NCBI GenBank assembly: GCA_010909165.1
Contig: MU008151.1
Span: forward strand, 1,106,090 to 1,170,089
DNA: 64,000 bases
Source: Anthoceros angustus
Taxonomy: Eukaryota > Streptophyta > Anthocerotopsida > Anthocerotales > Anthocerotaceae
Direction of reading: 5' to 3'
The position numbers were made by a program, and so were the translations under genes. The stretch's first letter is position 1. Each line of letters begins with the position of its first letter. This document shows positions 12,384 to 22,102 of this stretch, one piece after another. Below the pieces are notes generated by a model, which was given only the letters and a program-made list of their open reading frames with translations, was not told where the DNA came from and made no database searches.

Positions 12384-14380
12384 GTTGATGATTTTCGCTT
12401 ATCTTCCGGCTCACATCTTACGCAATGTGCCATACATGAACCTCTTCGACACTCTTGGTAGAGTCAAGATCCACAGGCCATGTCAATCTCTCCAGCAGCT
12501 CATCTTCCTCCGCCTTAGGAACCTCTTTATCCTGCAGAGTTGGAGGAAGGCGCTTCCTTCGGCTTCGAAGTTGGAACGCCTCAGGCTACAATCGTATGTC
12601 AAATGCCTGCCCAAGCATCCGCATCTTGCGATTCGTGATGCCCATGGTCCGAGTGTCCTTCTTGGCAAAGCCCATCGCTTGCTCGCGTTCCTCAACATTG
12701 AGCTCCAAGCTCATTCCCTTCAAATCCGTAATCACACCATCTCCTCCTCCTCAAGGCATAAGATTGCGGTGCTCACCGAGTTGGCCATGCCCTCGGCTTC
12801 CCCTACTCGATTCTGTGGTAAAATGGCAACTTGTCCATCCGCTTCATTCCAGAGCACCTTCCCAACTCTAGGATGTCATCCACGACCTTCCGCCGGAGTC
12901 GTTAAATTCGTAAGCACCCACATTTGTCCAAGAATCGCGAGCCACACTTCATGATCAACTCATTGCCGAACCACGCCCGAATCTCTTCATACAGGCCCTA
13001 ATTGGACGCTGTCCATGGTCGCACACATTCTCCAATGTACCAACATCGTGATTCGCAATCTGGACTTCTCGCGTGATTCGCGGCGAGCTCGCCACAACAA
13101 ACGCCTTCACCTTTGCACCGTCAAAAATGTCTTGCATTCCCATCCCATCGATATCCACTGGCTTGACAAGGCTTCTAGCGCCGCTTCCCAACCAGTTCAC
13201 ATCTCAGGCACCTCGATGACCTCGAATCGCTTCTCGCCAGTGTTGGATACCGCTTAACTCGAGGATTCGACCCCTAGCGGCTGAATCTTCTCATCCTTTT
13301 CCACGCAGTATATTGCCGTATCGACGCCACACGCAACACCGCCGCATCGCCCCGAGCGAGCTCCAAATGGATGCCTTCGCCCACCTTCCATCGTACTAGA
13401 GCATCGCCGATGCGGCCGATCTCCGACTTGGCGGGCCTCATACCGGGATCGACCTCTCGTGACATGTGTCCGTGAGATTCCACGTCGATCCTCCTTCCTT
13501 CTGGTTTTCGAACCTCGCTTGATCCAAATATTTCGAGCGCACAACCTTAAGCACACCTTCCGCTCTCTTGGCTTGGCATCTCAGAGAGGATAACTCCGCC
13601 TCCCACATCTCATGTCGATGCTCACTCGAGCACTGTGGCAATCATGGCGCTCGTCATCCTCGCCCGCTCTTGCCACCACTCCTATTCATCCTTAGAGGAA
13701 TTTGCAACATGCGTGAAATCTCCTCCACCGTAATGGTCTCAGAAAGCTTCAGCGTGCAAGGGATCAACCCCATGGCGTGACGGTGAGTTCCATCCGACCC
13801 CGAAGACATCATATGTCTTTGCACCGTGACCAAACATCTCACTTCAACGATGCTGGCATCCTTCGTGCGTGCTTCAATTCAATCTTCACTCCTCGTCATT
13901 CCCGACTGCCTTGGTACCGCAGAGGTGGTGATGTTCACGCCGAACGAGCTTGTGTCCTGACTTTAGTGCCTCCGCACTGCTCCCGAAGATCGGATCCGCT
14001 CCGTGTCTACAAGTACGCATCGGAGCATAGCCATCAAAGGTCACGTCCGTGTTATCAATCATGGCAACACCTCCTTCACCTCGCCTCGCATCGATGCTCG
14101 CCACACAACCGGCCATACTAGGAAGAGATCCTGGATTCAAGCTCCTTCTCGCCCATTCTCGCATGATGTTTTTGAAGTTGTTGCCCTTCACTCCCGGATC
14201 CACAAGACTTCATGCAGCACCTCCATGGCCTTGTCCAAAGAACGCCTCAATGTCTCGACCGATCTTGACACCTTCCGTGGAGTTTTCCTCGACCGACGGA
14301 AACTCTCCGGCATCTTGGTCGATTCCGCTCCGACTCCTTCAGGACGCCTTCACCAAAGTCAACAGCCTTTCTTTTCTCGC
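12384..14380 (-). pseudogene. Gypsy region between gag and RT (protease region), unresolved
   Basis: In gypsy elements this place holds the zinc knuckle and aspartic protease. I see protein-like minus-strand stretches (for example VDDILELG near 12870 and frames at 13200-12955 and 13556-13254) but no convincing DTGA/DSGA box or CCHC knuckle, so the assignment rests on position only. Confidence 0.45.
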
Positions 14381-14387
14381 ACCGCCA

Positions 14388-14933
14388 TCATGCCAAACGC
14401 CTCATCTTCATCAGTCGAGAACAAAATCCTCCGCCTGCTCCGGCCATGTTGGCCATCTCCTTCTTGAGCTCCTCCACTTGCCCGAGGAGAGCCTTACGAC
14501 TTGGGCCCTTGCCCTTCTCCTTCTCACCGATGCAAGCTTGCCGGATGAGCTTCCCAACACGCCTCCATGTGGCCCCATCCGCCACAAGACTTACAGCTTC
14601 TTGCCCTTCCACCCGGCTTGTAGTCGCATTCAACGCCTTGTGCGCCCCCAAGATCCGCCACACTTCACACCGCTTGACTGCATTGTTAGTCGGCCTCCTT
14701 CGCACATGTGGTCTTGCCATGTCCGAGGATCGGCTCCCCGATCGGTATCTTGGAACAAACTCGAATTCCGTGTCAGACCCGTCTGAAGGGCCCTTCACGA
14801 CTGTGATCCTCCAAGTAAGCGGCCATCGCATCTCCTTTGAGCACCTTCTCGAATTTGATAGGCGCCTATCAACCGATATCTCTCTCCCATCGCTCCATGC
14901 GAGTCCATCACCTTCCTTCTTTGTCTCGCGCAA
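14388..14933 (-). pseudogene. Charged 181-codon frame in gag-proximal part of gypsy element
   Basis: A continuous minus-strand frame, rich in Arg, Lys and Glu, with a short helical-looking end (LLGQVEELKKEMANMAGAG). It lies between the gag segment and the protease region and may be gag C-terminal sequence read partly in the wrong frame. No zinc knuckle is visible. I do not recognise the sequence itself. Confidence 0.35.
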
Positions 14934-15206
14934 TGCGCCATGAAGATCTCAGCCTCCCTCATCGCTCTTGACATCCGTGTCTTCCACCGTAACCTTCAAC
15001 TGAGGTAAGATGCACGCAATGTCTCATTAGGCTGAAAGAAAACCTCGTTCTCGGATCTTTTCGGTCAGAGGAAACATGGTGGTTAACTTGGCGAACATCA
15101 AGTCCACGGATGCTCGAGCTTGTCCAAGAGGGGTGCAATGAACCAGCCCTCTTGGCCGCCTGCACCGCTTCTCTTCTCACCACCTTCGGATCCCAGCCTT
15201 CTCATC

Positions 15207-15551
15207 TCAATACATTAGAGCCTCACCCGCAAGGTAGGATGACATCTTCATGAACGCCATCCTCCGAGTGAACTCGCCCTTGTATTTCATCTTGTTTTCC
15301 GCCATTGCCCAACGAAACTTCTCCTCGAACTGCAAGACATGCTTCCATGTTTTCCATGAAGACATCGTTCTTACTTGGTGTGAACTCAAGCTCCATTCTA
15401 CTCTCGCCCAATCAGAACTGCTCTCCTTGTGATGGGCGTTGTCTCGTATTGTTCGTGTCCTCTTGAATGGCGAGTAGACGCCGTGCACTTCTCCGATCGA
15501 AGACGCGCAGTGTCCTTTCGTCACCCACCCCGATCTCGTGAACACCATCAA
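15207..15551 (-). pseudogene. Gypsy gag (capsid) remnant
   Basis: Gag forms the particle in which the element is copied. The minus strand reads FEEKFRWAMAENKMKYKGEF then RRMAFMKMSSYLAGEALMY, resembling the conserved gypsy gag capsid pattern in which a WA..Y segment is followed by a helix ending before a Trp. It lies about 430 bp inside the 5' LTR, the expected place. A neighbouring frame (15411-15223) shows the same region shifted, so there are indels. Confidence 0.6.
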
Positions 15552-15975
15552 TGGTTACTCCTATGCACCACCGCACGGATGTTGTCAAAGGGCAAATTGT
15601 TTTCCACCGTTAGCCCAACCAACTAGCCGTAAAAGTACATCCACCGCCTATCCACAAACGGCTATGCGTGCTCTTCTCACACCGCTAACTCAAGAATCGT
15701 GAGACTACACACCTAAGTCATAATCAATGGCAATCGTCCATCGAAAAACATCAGCCTATCTCTTAGTGCTCGCAACACTCAACCTTCTGGATCGCACTGC
15801 CTCCCTGGTTGGATGGTGGACGACTTCCGCCTCTTCCTCCAATCTCCAGCGCCAGATCAGATATCTTAGTCCCCAACAAGAGGATTGTTGATGTGGTGAA
15901 ATCAAGGAAAATTCTCCCAACTAATGCAACGAACCACAAGAACCTCTAGGAGACAAAGACACGTAGGACGGGGCT

Positions 15976-16526
15976 CCTATTAGAACAAGACAAACATCAA
16001 CAATCCAAGAATCCATGGTCGGTGCCTACATATATAGGCAAAACCCCGAGTTCTCGATGAAGTGTCCACCCATATCGATGGTGGGCACTTTATAATCCTA
16101 CTTTCCTTGGCCTTCAAATAATAATATTTTATGTGTTTAACAGCCTATTCGCCCTTTTCCTTGATTTATGATTTTATGTATTTTCTAATATAAAGCTATC
16201 TATATATGCGCATAGCACCGCTACATGCATAACAATGCATATAGATTGCATGCGCCATGACACATCACCGCCACATGTCCACATCACATGTCATCCTTCA
16301 TCTCCATACGCATGCATGCATACATGGCACACATGCATGCATACATGTCATGTGCGTGCCATCCATGGGCCATGTACATGACATCATCACACTTCAAAGA
16401 TCGTGGCTTATGCCGAGATGCTCCAACAAGATTCAGTCATTTCAAAGATTCGGCTTATGCCTGTGATGCTCTAGTATCCCATAGAGTCTTAGGTGCCTGC
16501 TTCCCATACAAAGAATAAAGATGACA
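15976..16526 (-). repeat. 5' LTR of the gypsy element
   Basis: Partner of 7491-8042. It keeps the same blocks in the same order: CCTACATATATAGGCAAAACCCC, the GGGCACTTTATAATCCTA block, the CATGCAT-rich stretch and the terminal AAGATGACA. TATATA and TATAAT-like words could be promoter parts. It differs by many 1-10 bp gaps, more than by substitutions, which is also the decay style of the coding part. Confidence 0.85.
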
Positions 16527-17346
16527 CCCACCTGTAGGCTCCGTGCGGCGCGCCGTGCGGATGCGGGCGCCCGCGGGCGCGCCAGAGGCGGGGCTCCCGT
16601 TCGCCGGGCTCACCGGCCTCCGCTCGATGCTCCGGCCATGGAGGGCCTCCACGCACGCCCACGCGCTTGCCGCCGTGCTCCAGCACGATCCGCGGGATGG
16701 TGGGGGAGGTCGCCTGGGGCCACCACCTATGCACGCCGCAGGGCGCCCGCGCAACGCCAACAAGAATGCCGCGGCGCACTACCAGGCACGCTCCGGAGCG
16801 CACTACAGACGCCCGGGTGAGGCGCGGATCATCGCCCCTCCTCCGCTCAGGTGAGGGCGCCGGAATTGCTGCCTCCTCTTGCCTGGAATTACCGGCCATA
16901 TCCATTTCCTTGAGCCCGCACAGGATGACGTACACGCATCGAGATGGCTTCCAATGCGCGGAGGGAGGCCTTCAATGCTCGTGTAATTTTGTTGAATTCC
17001 AGCCTCGATGGAATTCACAGCATCATCGTGCCTCGCAGTGTAATTGGTAGGGCCGTGGGTCCAAGCTTGCTTGCATGTCCGGTCGAGTGCGGCGGTGTAG
17101 AAATTGTGAAAATCATCGCCACGCTGAGGTGGTGGGCACAGGCACGATGGAGCCTCACGGCACGGTGCAAGGCTATTGTAGGCTCGTGGGTCATTCTCCG
17201 TCGAGGCGACCATGTCGTGCACAAGGCTTGTACGTGGGTCATTCTCCGTCGAGGCAGCCATGTGCCTTGGTTTGCATGCCACGGCAGCTCTCCATATTGA
17301 GAACTTCTACAATGGGACGACTCCTGGAGGATCATAGCATGATGTA
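16527..17346 (-). pseudogene. GC-rich remnant, possible gag end of a second LTR element
   Basis: Directly adjoins the gypsy 5' LTR. The primer binding site at 17347-17359 points into this stretch on the minus strand, so it should be the 5' internal part of another LTR element. A 159-codon minus frame (17282-16803) contains a duplicated STENDPR word, caused by a repeated GGGTCATTCTCCGTCGAGGC on the plus strand. No capsid or zinc-knuckle motif is seen. The gypsy element may have inserted into this older one. Confidence 0.4.
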
Positions 17347-17359
17347 GGCTCTGATACCA
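17347..17359 (-). other. Primer binding site for initiator tRNA-Met
   Basis: The plus strand reads GGCTCTGATACCA. Its complement TGGTATCAGAGCC matches the 3' end of plant initiator tRNA-Met and is the usual primer site of copia and many gypsy elements. It places an LTR to its right and an internal region to its left. Confidence 0.75.
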
Positions 17360-17379
17360 TATTAAAATCCTAGCAGTAG

Positions 17380-17482
17380 GATTGTGCATCTCTTGTATTA
17401 GTCTAGCATTATCGAGATGCTATCCTCACGAAGATTGTGCATCTCTTGTATTAGTCTAGCATTATCGAGATGCTATCCTCAC
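17380..17482. repeat. Perfect 50-bp tandem duplication with internal hairpin
   Basis: Copies at 17380-17429 and 17433-17482, separated by GAA, appear identical. Each contains GCATCTC and its complement GAGATGC about 20 bp apart. By position next to the primer site it should be LTR sequence, possibly the transcription or end-formation region. Confidence 0.75.
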
Positions 17483-17873
17483 ATTTACGAGCAAGGCGAA
17501 GTGGAGGCGGTGGAGGAAGTGCAGTTTGATGGCCGCGCAGTGAGCAGGCAAGGAGCCTACCCCGGCCACGTCGGGGCGGCCTTCTGAGCCTGTGGAGTCA
17601 GGCGAAGCGCACCATCGTGGTGATCGAGGACCGGCGTTAACAACCTCAGCAGGCGTGGGACTGCTGTGAACTCCTGGCGCCCTGGCCGGTTCTTCGTCAG
17701 TGCAATCCACTTCTGACAACCCGGTTCTTATTGGCGCGGAAGGCGAGTCAGCTCGCCAGCCCTGCACAGCGCGCTCAACGTCTGCTGCGCCCCGCTTGCC
17801 GCTCATGCTGCCTCACCGTGACCTCTACTTCCTCCGCTCGCCACCTCCATCTTGGCCGGCTGCGTGTTGGATT
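17483..17873. other. GC-rich stretch without recognisable gene
   Basis: Frames exist on both strands because the stretch is GC-rich and poor in stops. None shows a motif. It may be the rest of the LTR or adjoining element. Confidence 0.35.
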
Positions 17874-18474
17874 CGCCGCCGGGATCCCGCCTCGAGGGCC
17901 GCCAGGCGTCTGGCGGATGTTGGTACCGCACCCTCATTTCTTCTTTGCTTGGCTCAGCCAGCTGGGTGTATGGAGAAGCTGAGGAGGTGGAGCCCTTGGT
18001 GAAGAATCTGGCGTTCACAGGCTACTGCGCCTATCTTGGACTCTCATTGGGCACGCCTCCAGGATCGGATTAGTCTCCCTCCTGGGGTGGAGGAAGGTGC
18101 ATTGTGAATTCTCCACACGGTCCTAGTCTCCTCCGGGAGTGGAGGAAGGTGCATTGTAATTCTGCCATGCGTCTTGTGTTGCTACGTCCTCATCGTTCGA
18201 GAAGACCGACACGTAGTCAATCGTAAGGTCGATACACTCACATCCCGAGGATGCGATTTGAAGAAAGCTCATGAAGGCCTCCCAAGATGATGAGATGGAA
18301 GCCTGGGCCATACGGAATGGAGTTACGCAATCCTCATGCAGCGGTGAGAACCACTCAATGGCGACCATGGCTTGATATATGGTTTAATGCGGTCATTAAG
18401 GGGCTCGCATCGAGCAATACACACACGCGGTAACCTTGGGCATCACGAGAATGTGCTTAGGGTTTCGAGGTCTG
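17874..18474. repeat. Segmental duplication, copy 1, left part
   Basis: Matches 26281-26900 in the same order: GCCGCC(G/A)GGATCCCGCC, GTGGAGCCCTTGGTGAAGAAT, CCTAGTCTCCTCCGGGAGTGGAGGAAG, GTCTTGTGTTGCTACGTCCTCATCGTTC, and GAATGTGCTTAGGGTTTCGAGGTCTG at the end. This copy is shorter by many small gaps, and its minus-strand frame (18368-18123) keeps the QASISSSWE word of copy 2. It is cut at its right end by the copia element and resumes at 21775. Confidence 0.85.
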
Positions 18475-18728
18475 TGTTAGAGATTCAATCTCTGCTACTT
18501 ACTCTAGTATATTAGGATATACTAGGATATTGCACTATCGAGGGCTTACCTCCTCGATAGTTGCCTAGCCTAAGGGCTATATATGTAGCACCCCATGCAC
18601 CTATTGATGCGTCTTGTGGAGCCTATCTAAGCGGTGGAGCTTTGTGTGCCATCCATTACCTGCTTGTAATTGTTGATCTGTCCATTTGCCTTGCCCGGGT
18701 GGCTTGCGAGCCTTGTGCAATTCTAACA
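18475..18728 (+). repeat. 5' LTR of the copia element
   Basis: Starts TGTTAGAGATTCAAT and ends GTGCAATTCTAACA. It includes GGGCTATATATGTAGCACC, a likely TATA box with start region, and an inverted CTATCGAG...CTCGATAG pair. It is followed directly by the primer binding site. Confidence 0.88.
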
Positions 18729-18741
18729 TGGTATCAGGCGG
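18729..18741 (+). other. Copia primer binding site (initiator tRNA-Met)
   Basis: TGGTATCAGGCGG immediately after the 5' LTR. The first eight bases match the initiator tRNA-Met complement TGGTATCAGAGC. The later bases have drifted. Confidence 0.8.
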
Positions 18742-18831
18742 GAACAGTTGCGAGACTCGACAAGAGGGGAGTCGCGATGGCAATGAGCTTAGTGACCTAG
18801 GCGAGCGGTGGAGTTGGTGCGAACAGGAGGT

Positions 18832-19560
18832 CAAGATGGCACGTAACTCATTTTCCATAGGGCCACTTCCGGTGTCCCCACGCTCGATGGAACAGGTTTC
18901 GTGTATGGAAAACATCCATGAAGGTGGTTCTCATGGCGGAGGACGGGTTTGCTATTGCGGAAGGCAAGGAGCAAACCTCCTCAAAGAGAGAGACCAATTA
19001 GAGAGACCATCACAACGCCTCATATACATGAGTCTCCGTGGTCAAGCTAGACGCTGGAGATCCCACAAAGGACAAGCAACCGTGGATCTACTCACCACAA
19101 AGTACGGAAGGAGGCGAGGTTATGCACTGCTCACCCAAGCTCAAGTATATCACCTGCAAATGAGGAGCACATCGATACCTTCCGTGAATTGTTTATTGCA
19201 ATGGAGGCATCCGACAAGATGTATGCGATGCCCTGTGGATTGCGGTTATTCTTATATCGCTCATGCCCAAGCTTGGTCGTGGTTCATCGACTTCCTCATA
19301 GCCCAAGACAACCTCACATGGGAGGAGGCGACGTCACGTCATCATGGCGAGACTGGATGCAAAGGCGGGGTCCTCAACGGGTCCGGAGCATGCGATGTTC
19401 TGGGAAGGAAGAGAAACAACACGAACAAAGACACGCAGGGAAGTCCTCGCAGGACACCAGTGACCAACGAAATGAAGAAGGGACAATGTGAAATGCTTCA
19501 AGTATGGTCATTACGAAGGAGTGCAAGGACAAGAAGACCGCGAATCTCACGGAGAGCGAG
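18832..19560 (+). pseudogene. Copia gag remnant with partial zinc knuckle
   Basis: Gag packages element RNA. In the long plus frame (18686-19594) and its neighbours I can read decayed capsid words, then near 19488-19520 the CCHC-like start CFKYGHYEG, where the usual knuckle reads CFKCGHYGHYAKDC. The second half of the knuckle is lost by a gap; a KECKDKK-like word follows in another frame. Position before integrase fits copia gag. Confidence 0.7.
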
Positions 19561-19829
19561 AGTCAAGACGAGGTCGCAGAGGCAAGACTTGTAGAAACGC
19601 ATTTCAAGAATGTCGCAAGACACGTTGTAAACGACACCGACAGCTTGACTGCATGTACATCCTTCATGGTGAAGGATAAGGAACTTCTTCACAAGTTCGA
19701 GCGAAGTCGGCAGTGCGCTGGGGAATGACGAGATAGGAGTTCGAGGTTCGGAGTATAGGTAGCAGCGGGAGGTCAAAGCGTGGAAGGAGCGCTCTTTGTC
19801 CCTAACCTCGCGAATCTCATGTCCGTTGC

Positions 19830-20800
19830 ACCGTTGTGGCGGCAGTCTGCGGGTCCTTTTACGAAGAAGGAAGTTTTATACGAAGAATGGACAAATGCAG
19901 CGGCGTAGTGGCGAAGGCCACGTCACGATTTATACGGATGGAAATTCACGATGACCAAGAGGTTCGATGTAGAGAGGAGGAAATGCCTTGTATGCATGAT
20001 TGGGCATACCAACTGCAAGTTTCTCCTGGATATGGGAGCAAGAAGCTAGTGACGGGCATGGAGCTCAAAAGGCGAGAACTTCGATGCATGCGGCTTGCAT
20101 GAAAGGCAAGCACCCCGATCATATGTTTGATCACCAAGAACAGTTTTGGAACTTGTTCACTCGATCTTTGCGGTCCAATGCAAGTGGACGCAAGAATGCT
20201 CTGCTACATTTCGTTCATTGGCGATTACTGATGACAGTGGTGTACTTCTGCGGAAGAAGAGTGATGCTCTCAAAGCATTTCGGATGTTTAGAGCGTGCGA
20301 GAAACAAACCGGCAAGAAGTTGAAGAAACTTGGACGGATGGGGAGGAGAGTATTTGAGTACACTCTTCAAGGATGAATGCACGCGGAATTGAGAGGCGAT
20401 TGACGACTAACGCCTCAGCGAGGCGAGGATTGCCGGCGGAAGAATCGCACCATCTGCGCTTTCTAGCATGCTAGCGAGTGTTGCCTAAGTATTTACGGGC
20501 GAGCAGCGGTTACTTGACGCACTGGTATATGTCGATAACCATGGCGCTAGGTGGATCTATGACACCTCATGAAGCAGTGGTGAGAAACCAAATGTCTCAC
20601 TTGAGTGTTTGGGCTGCGTAGCATATCGCATGTTCTAAGCAAGCTGCGGAAGAAGTGGATAGCGGAAGCATCAAGTGCGGCTTCATTGGTTATGCGAATG
20701 AGCGAAGGCTTCTGATTGTGGGATCCGTCGGCAGCGGATGCATGAAAGTTACGATGTCGTGTTCGATGAGAACAATATTGGAAGTCATCACGGAGAACAC
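19830..20800 (+). pseudogene. Copia integrase remnant
   Basis: Integrase inserts the element into the host chromosome. Around 20040-20390 the plus strand shows GKHPDH, LELVHS, LCGPMQ in a shifted frame, LRKKSDALKAFRMFRACEKQ then TGKKLKKL, the region before the second catalytic Asp (RTDGGGE in intact elements, here shifted to TDGEES). From about 20655 KCGFIGYANE is the word that closes the copia integrase region. Stops and shifts make it inactive. Confidence 0.82.
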
Positions 20801-21129
20801 GGTACATTTACGGACCTACGAGTTTATCCGAGGACACCTTCCTTGTCCCGGATCCACCAATGACGAAGGATCACCACACGGAGGTGATGGTGAGGACATC
20901 AGTGAGGTTGTACCACCTATTGTTCCCGAGAATTCTCGGAGGAGGAAATTCGGAAGTAACAGGCATGTTGAGGAGTTAGTTCCGGCGCCGGAGGATGTAG
21001 AGGCGACCAATAGCGGCTATTAAGACGGTCGACAAGGGTTCCGACCTTCGCGGAAGGTCCTCGAGAATGCCCGACTCAACATGGTGAGCGGACGATGGTG
21101 TTTTCTTCTCGAAGATGATATCCGCTCAC

Positions 21130-21470
21130 AATTGAGGAAGCAAGCGGACTGAAGGTGAGTTGTGGCATGAAGCTATTCGCATTGAGTATAATTCGATGCT
21201 CGAAAACAACGTTTGGGCGTTGGTTGATTTGCCACCGGGAGAAAGCCGCGCAAGTGGACTTTCAAGAAAAAGTACAATCTTGACGGATCTCTGGAAAGGC
21301 ATAAAGAGACTAGTGGCTCAGGTTTCACTCAAGTGAAAGGGACTCGAGGAGACCTTCTCCCGGTAGTTCATGAATAGATCTCAAAGGCGTGATTCGGATC
21401 TCATACCTCCGCACCGAGGAGATGGTGGCGATATCTTCACCAAGGCCCGCCAAAGTTTGCACATTGCTCG
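21130..21470 (+). pseudogene. Copia RT start fused to RNase H end
   Basis: ELWHEAIRIEYNSMLENN, WALVDLPPG, then KWTFKKKYNLDGSLERHK and GFTQVKG are the conserved first words of copia RT. After about 21360 the sequence jumps to ISYLRTEEMVADIFTKA, the last words of copia RNase H, so the catalytic RT core (YVDD) and most of RNase H are deleted. Confidence 0.85.
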
Positions 21471-21493
21471 ATCTTGGCGGTAAGTAGCTTTAG

Positions 21494-21504
21494 CTTGAAG
21501 GGAG
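21494..21504 (+). other. Copia polypurine tract
   Basis: GAAGGGAG-type purine run immediately before the 3' LTR, the plus-strand primer site of LTR elements. Confidence 0.6.
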
Positions 21505-21774
21505 TGTTAGAGATTCAATCGCTACTTACTCTAGTATATTAGGATATATTAGGATATTGCACTATCGAGTCTAGGGCTTACCTCCTCGATAGTTGCCTAG
21601 CCTAAGGGCTATATATGTAGCACCGTGCACCTATTGATGCTGCATCATGTGGAGCCTATCTGCCAGTGGAGCTTTGGATGGCATCGTGTGCCATCCATTA
21701 CCGCTTGTGTCCGCTATGTGTTGATCTCTGCCTGCCTGTGCCGTGCTTGGCTGTGCCTTGTGCAATTCTAACCA
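21505..21774 (+). repeat. 3' LTR of the copia element
   Basis: Matches 18475-18728 over its length, with small insertions (for example a second GTGTGCCATCCATTACC-type word) and an end reading TTCTAACCA. Differences between the LTRs show that the insertion is old relative to the 838-bp duplication near 45 kb. Confidence 0.88.
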
Positions 21775-22102
21775 GGCATCTGCAGCTGAGCAACTCAGCT
21801 CTTGACCTGCTTTTGAGATCCGAGACGTTGATGCAAGATCTACTAGGATGGAATTCGGTGCTTGCCGGTTGCAAGTGGAGCAACCAACGCATAACTTTTT
21901 GGGCACTGGCTATGTGCTCGGATCAATTGGGCAGTGAAGGACATTGCTGAAATAGTATGTCATTTCCAAAGTTGAACTTTCTGGTTGCATTAGAGATGAT
22001 TAACTGGAGGAGAGACGGAGAAGGAGAAGGAGAAGGAAGCTGAATTTGGTGAAGGTTCACCATCGCTGCGTAAATGGAATTGCGCACCAGGAGGAGGCGC
22101 CC
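21775..22102. repeat. Segmental duplication, copy 1, resumed right of copia element
   Basis: Matches 26940-27291: CAGCTGAGCA..CAACTCAGCTCTTG, GAGACGTTGATGCAAGATCT, GGTGCTTGCCGGTTGCAAGTGG and the GAGGAGAGACGGAGAAGGAG run before the VPS8-like reading frame. About 50 bp present in copy 2 after the insertion point is missing here. No gene is seen in this part. Confidence 0.8.

Larger units (their letters stand above)
7491..16526 (-). mobile_element. Ty3/gypsy LTR retrotransposon, full length but inactive
   Basis: Two matching direct repeats of about 550 bp flank minus-strand remnants in the order gag, (protease region), RT, RNase H, integrase. That order, with integrase after RNase H, defines Ty3/gypsy. 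All coding parts carry many small insertions and deletions, so no polyprotein can be made. The element is about 9.0 kb. I could not find a clean 5-bp target duplication at the outer ends, and neither the primer binding site nor the polypurine tract is convincing, so the ends may be slightly off or eroded. Confidence 0.85.
18475..21774 (+). mobile_element. Ty1/copia LTR retrotransposon, internally deleted
   Basis: LTRs of about 254 and 270 bp (TGTTAGAG...TTCTAACA) flank a plus-strand interior with primer site, gag, integrase, RT start and RNase H end. Integrase before RT defines copia. At 3.3 kb it is much shorter than a full copia element (about 5 kb), because most of RT and RNase H is missing around 21350-21420 and many small gaps occur. 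It lies inside copy 1 of the segmental duplication, and copy 2 (26900) shows the nearly empty site. Confidence 0.9.

Noticed and set aside
16540-17870. Genes in the GC-rich stretch
   Set aside because: Open frames occur on both strands and in several frames, as expected from high GC; no motif supports any.
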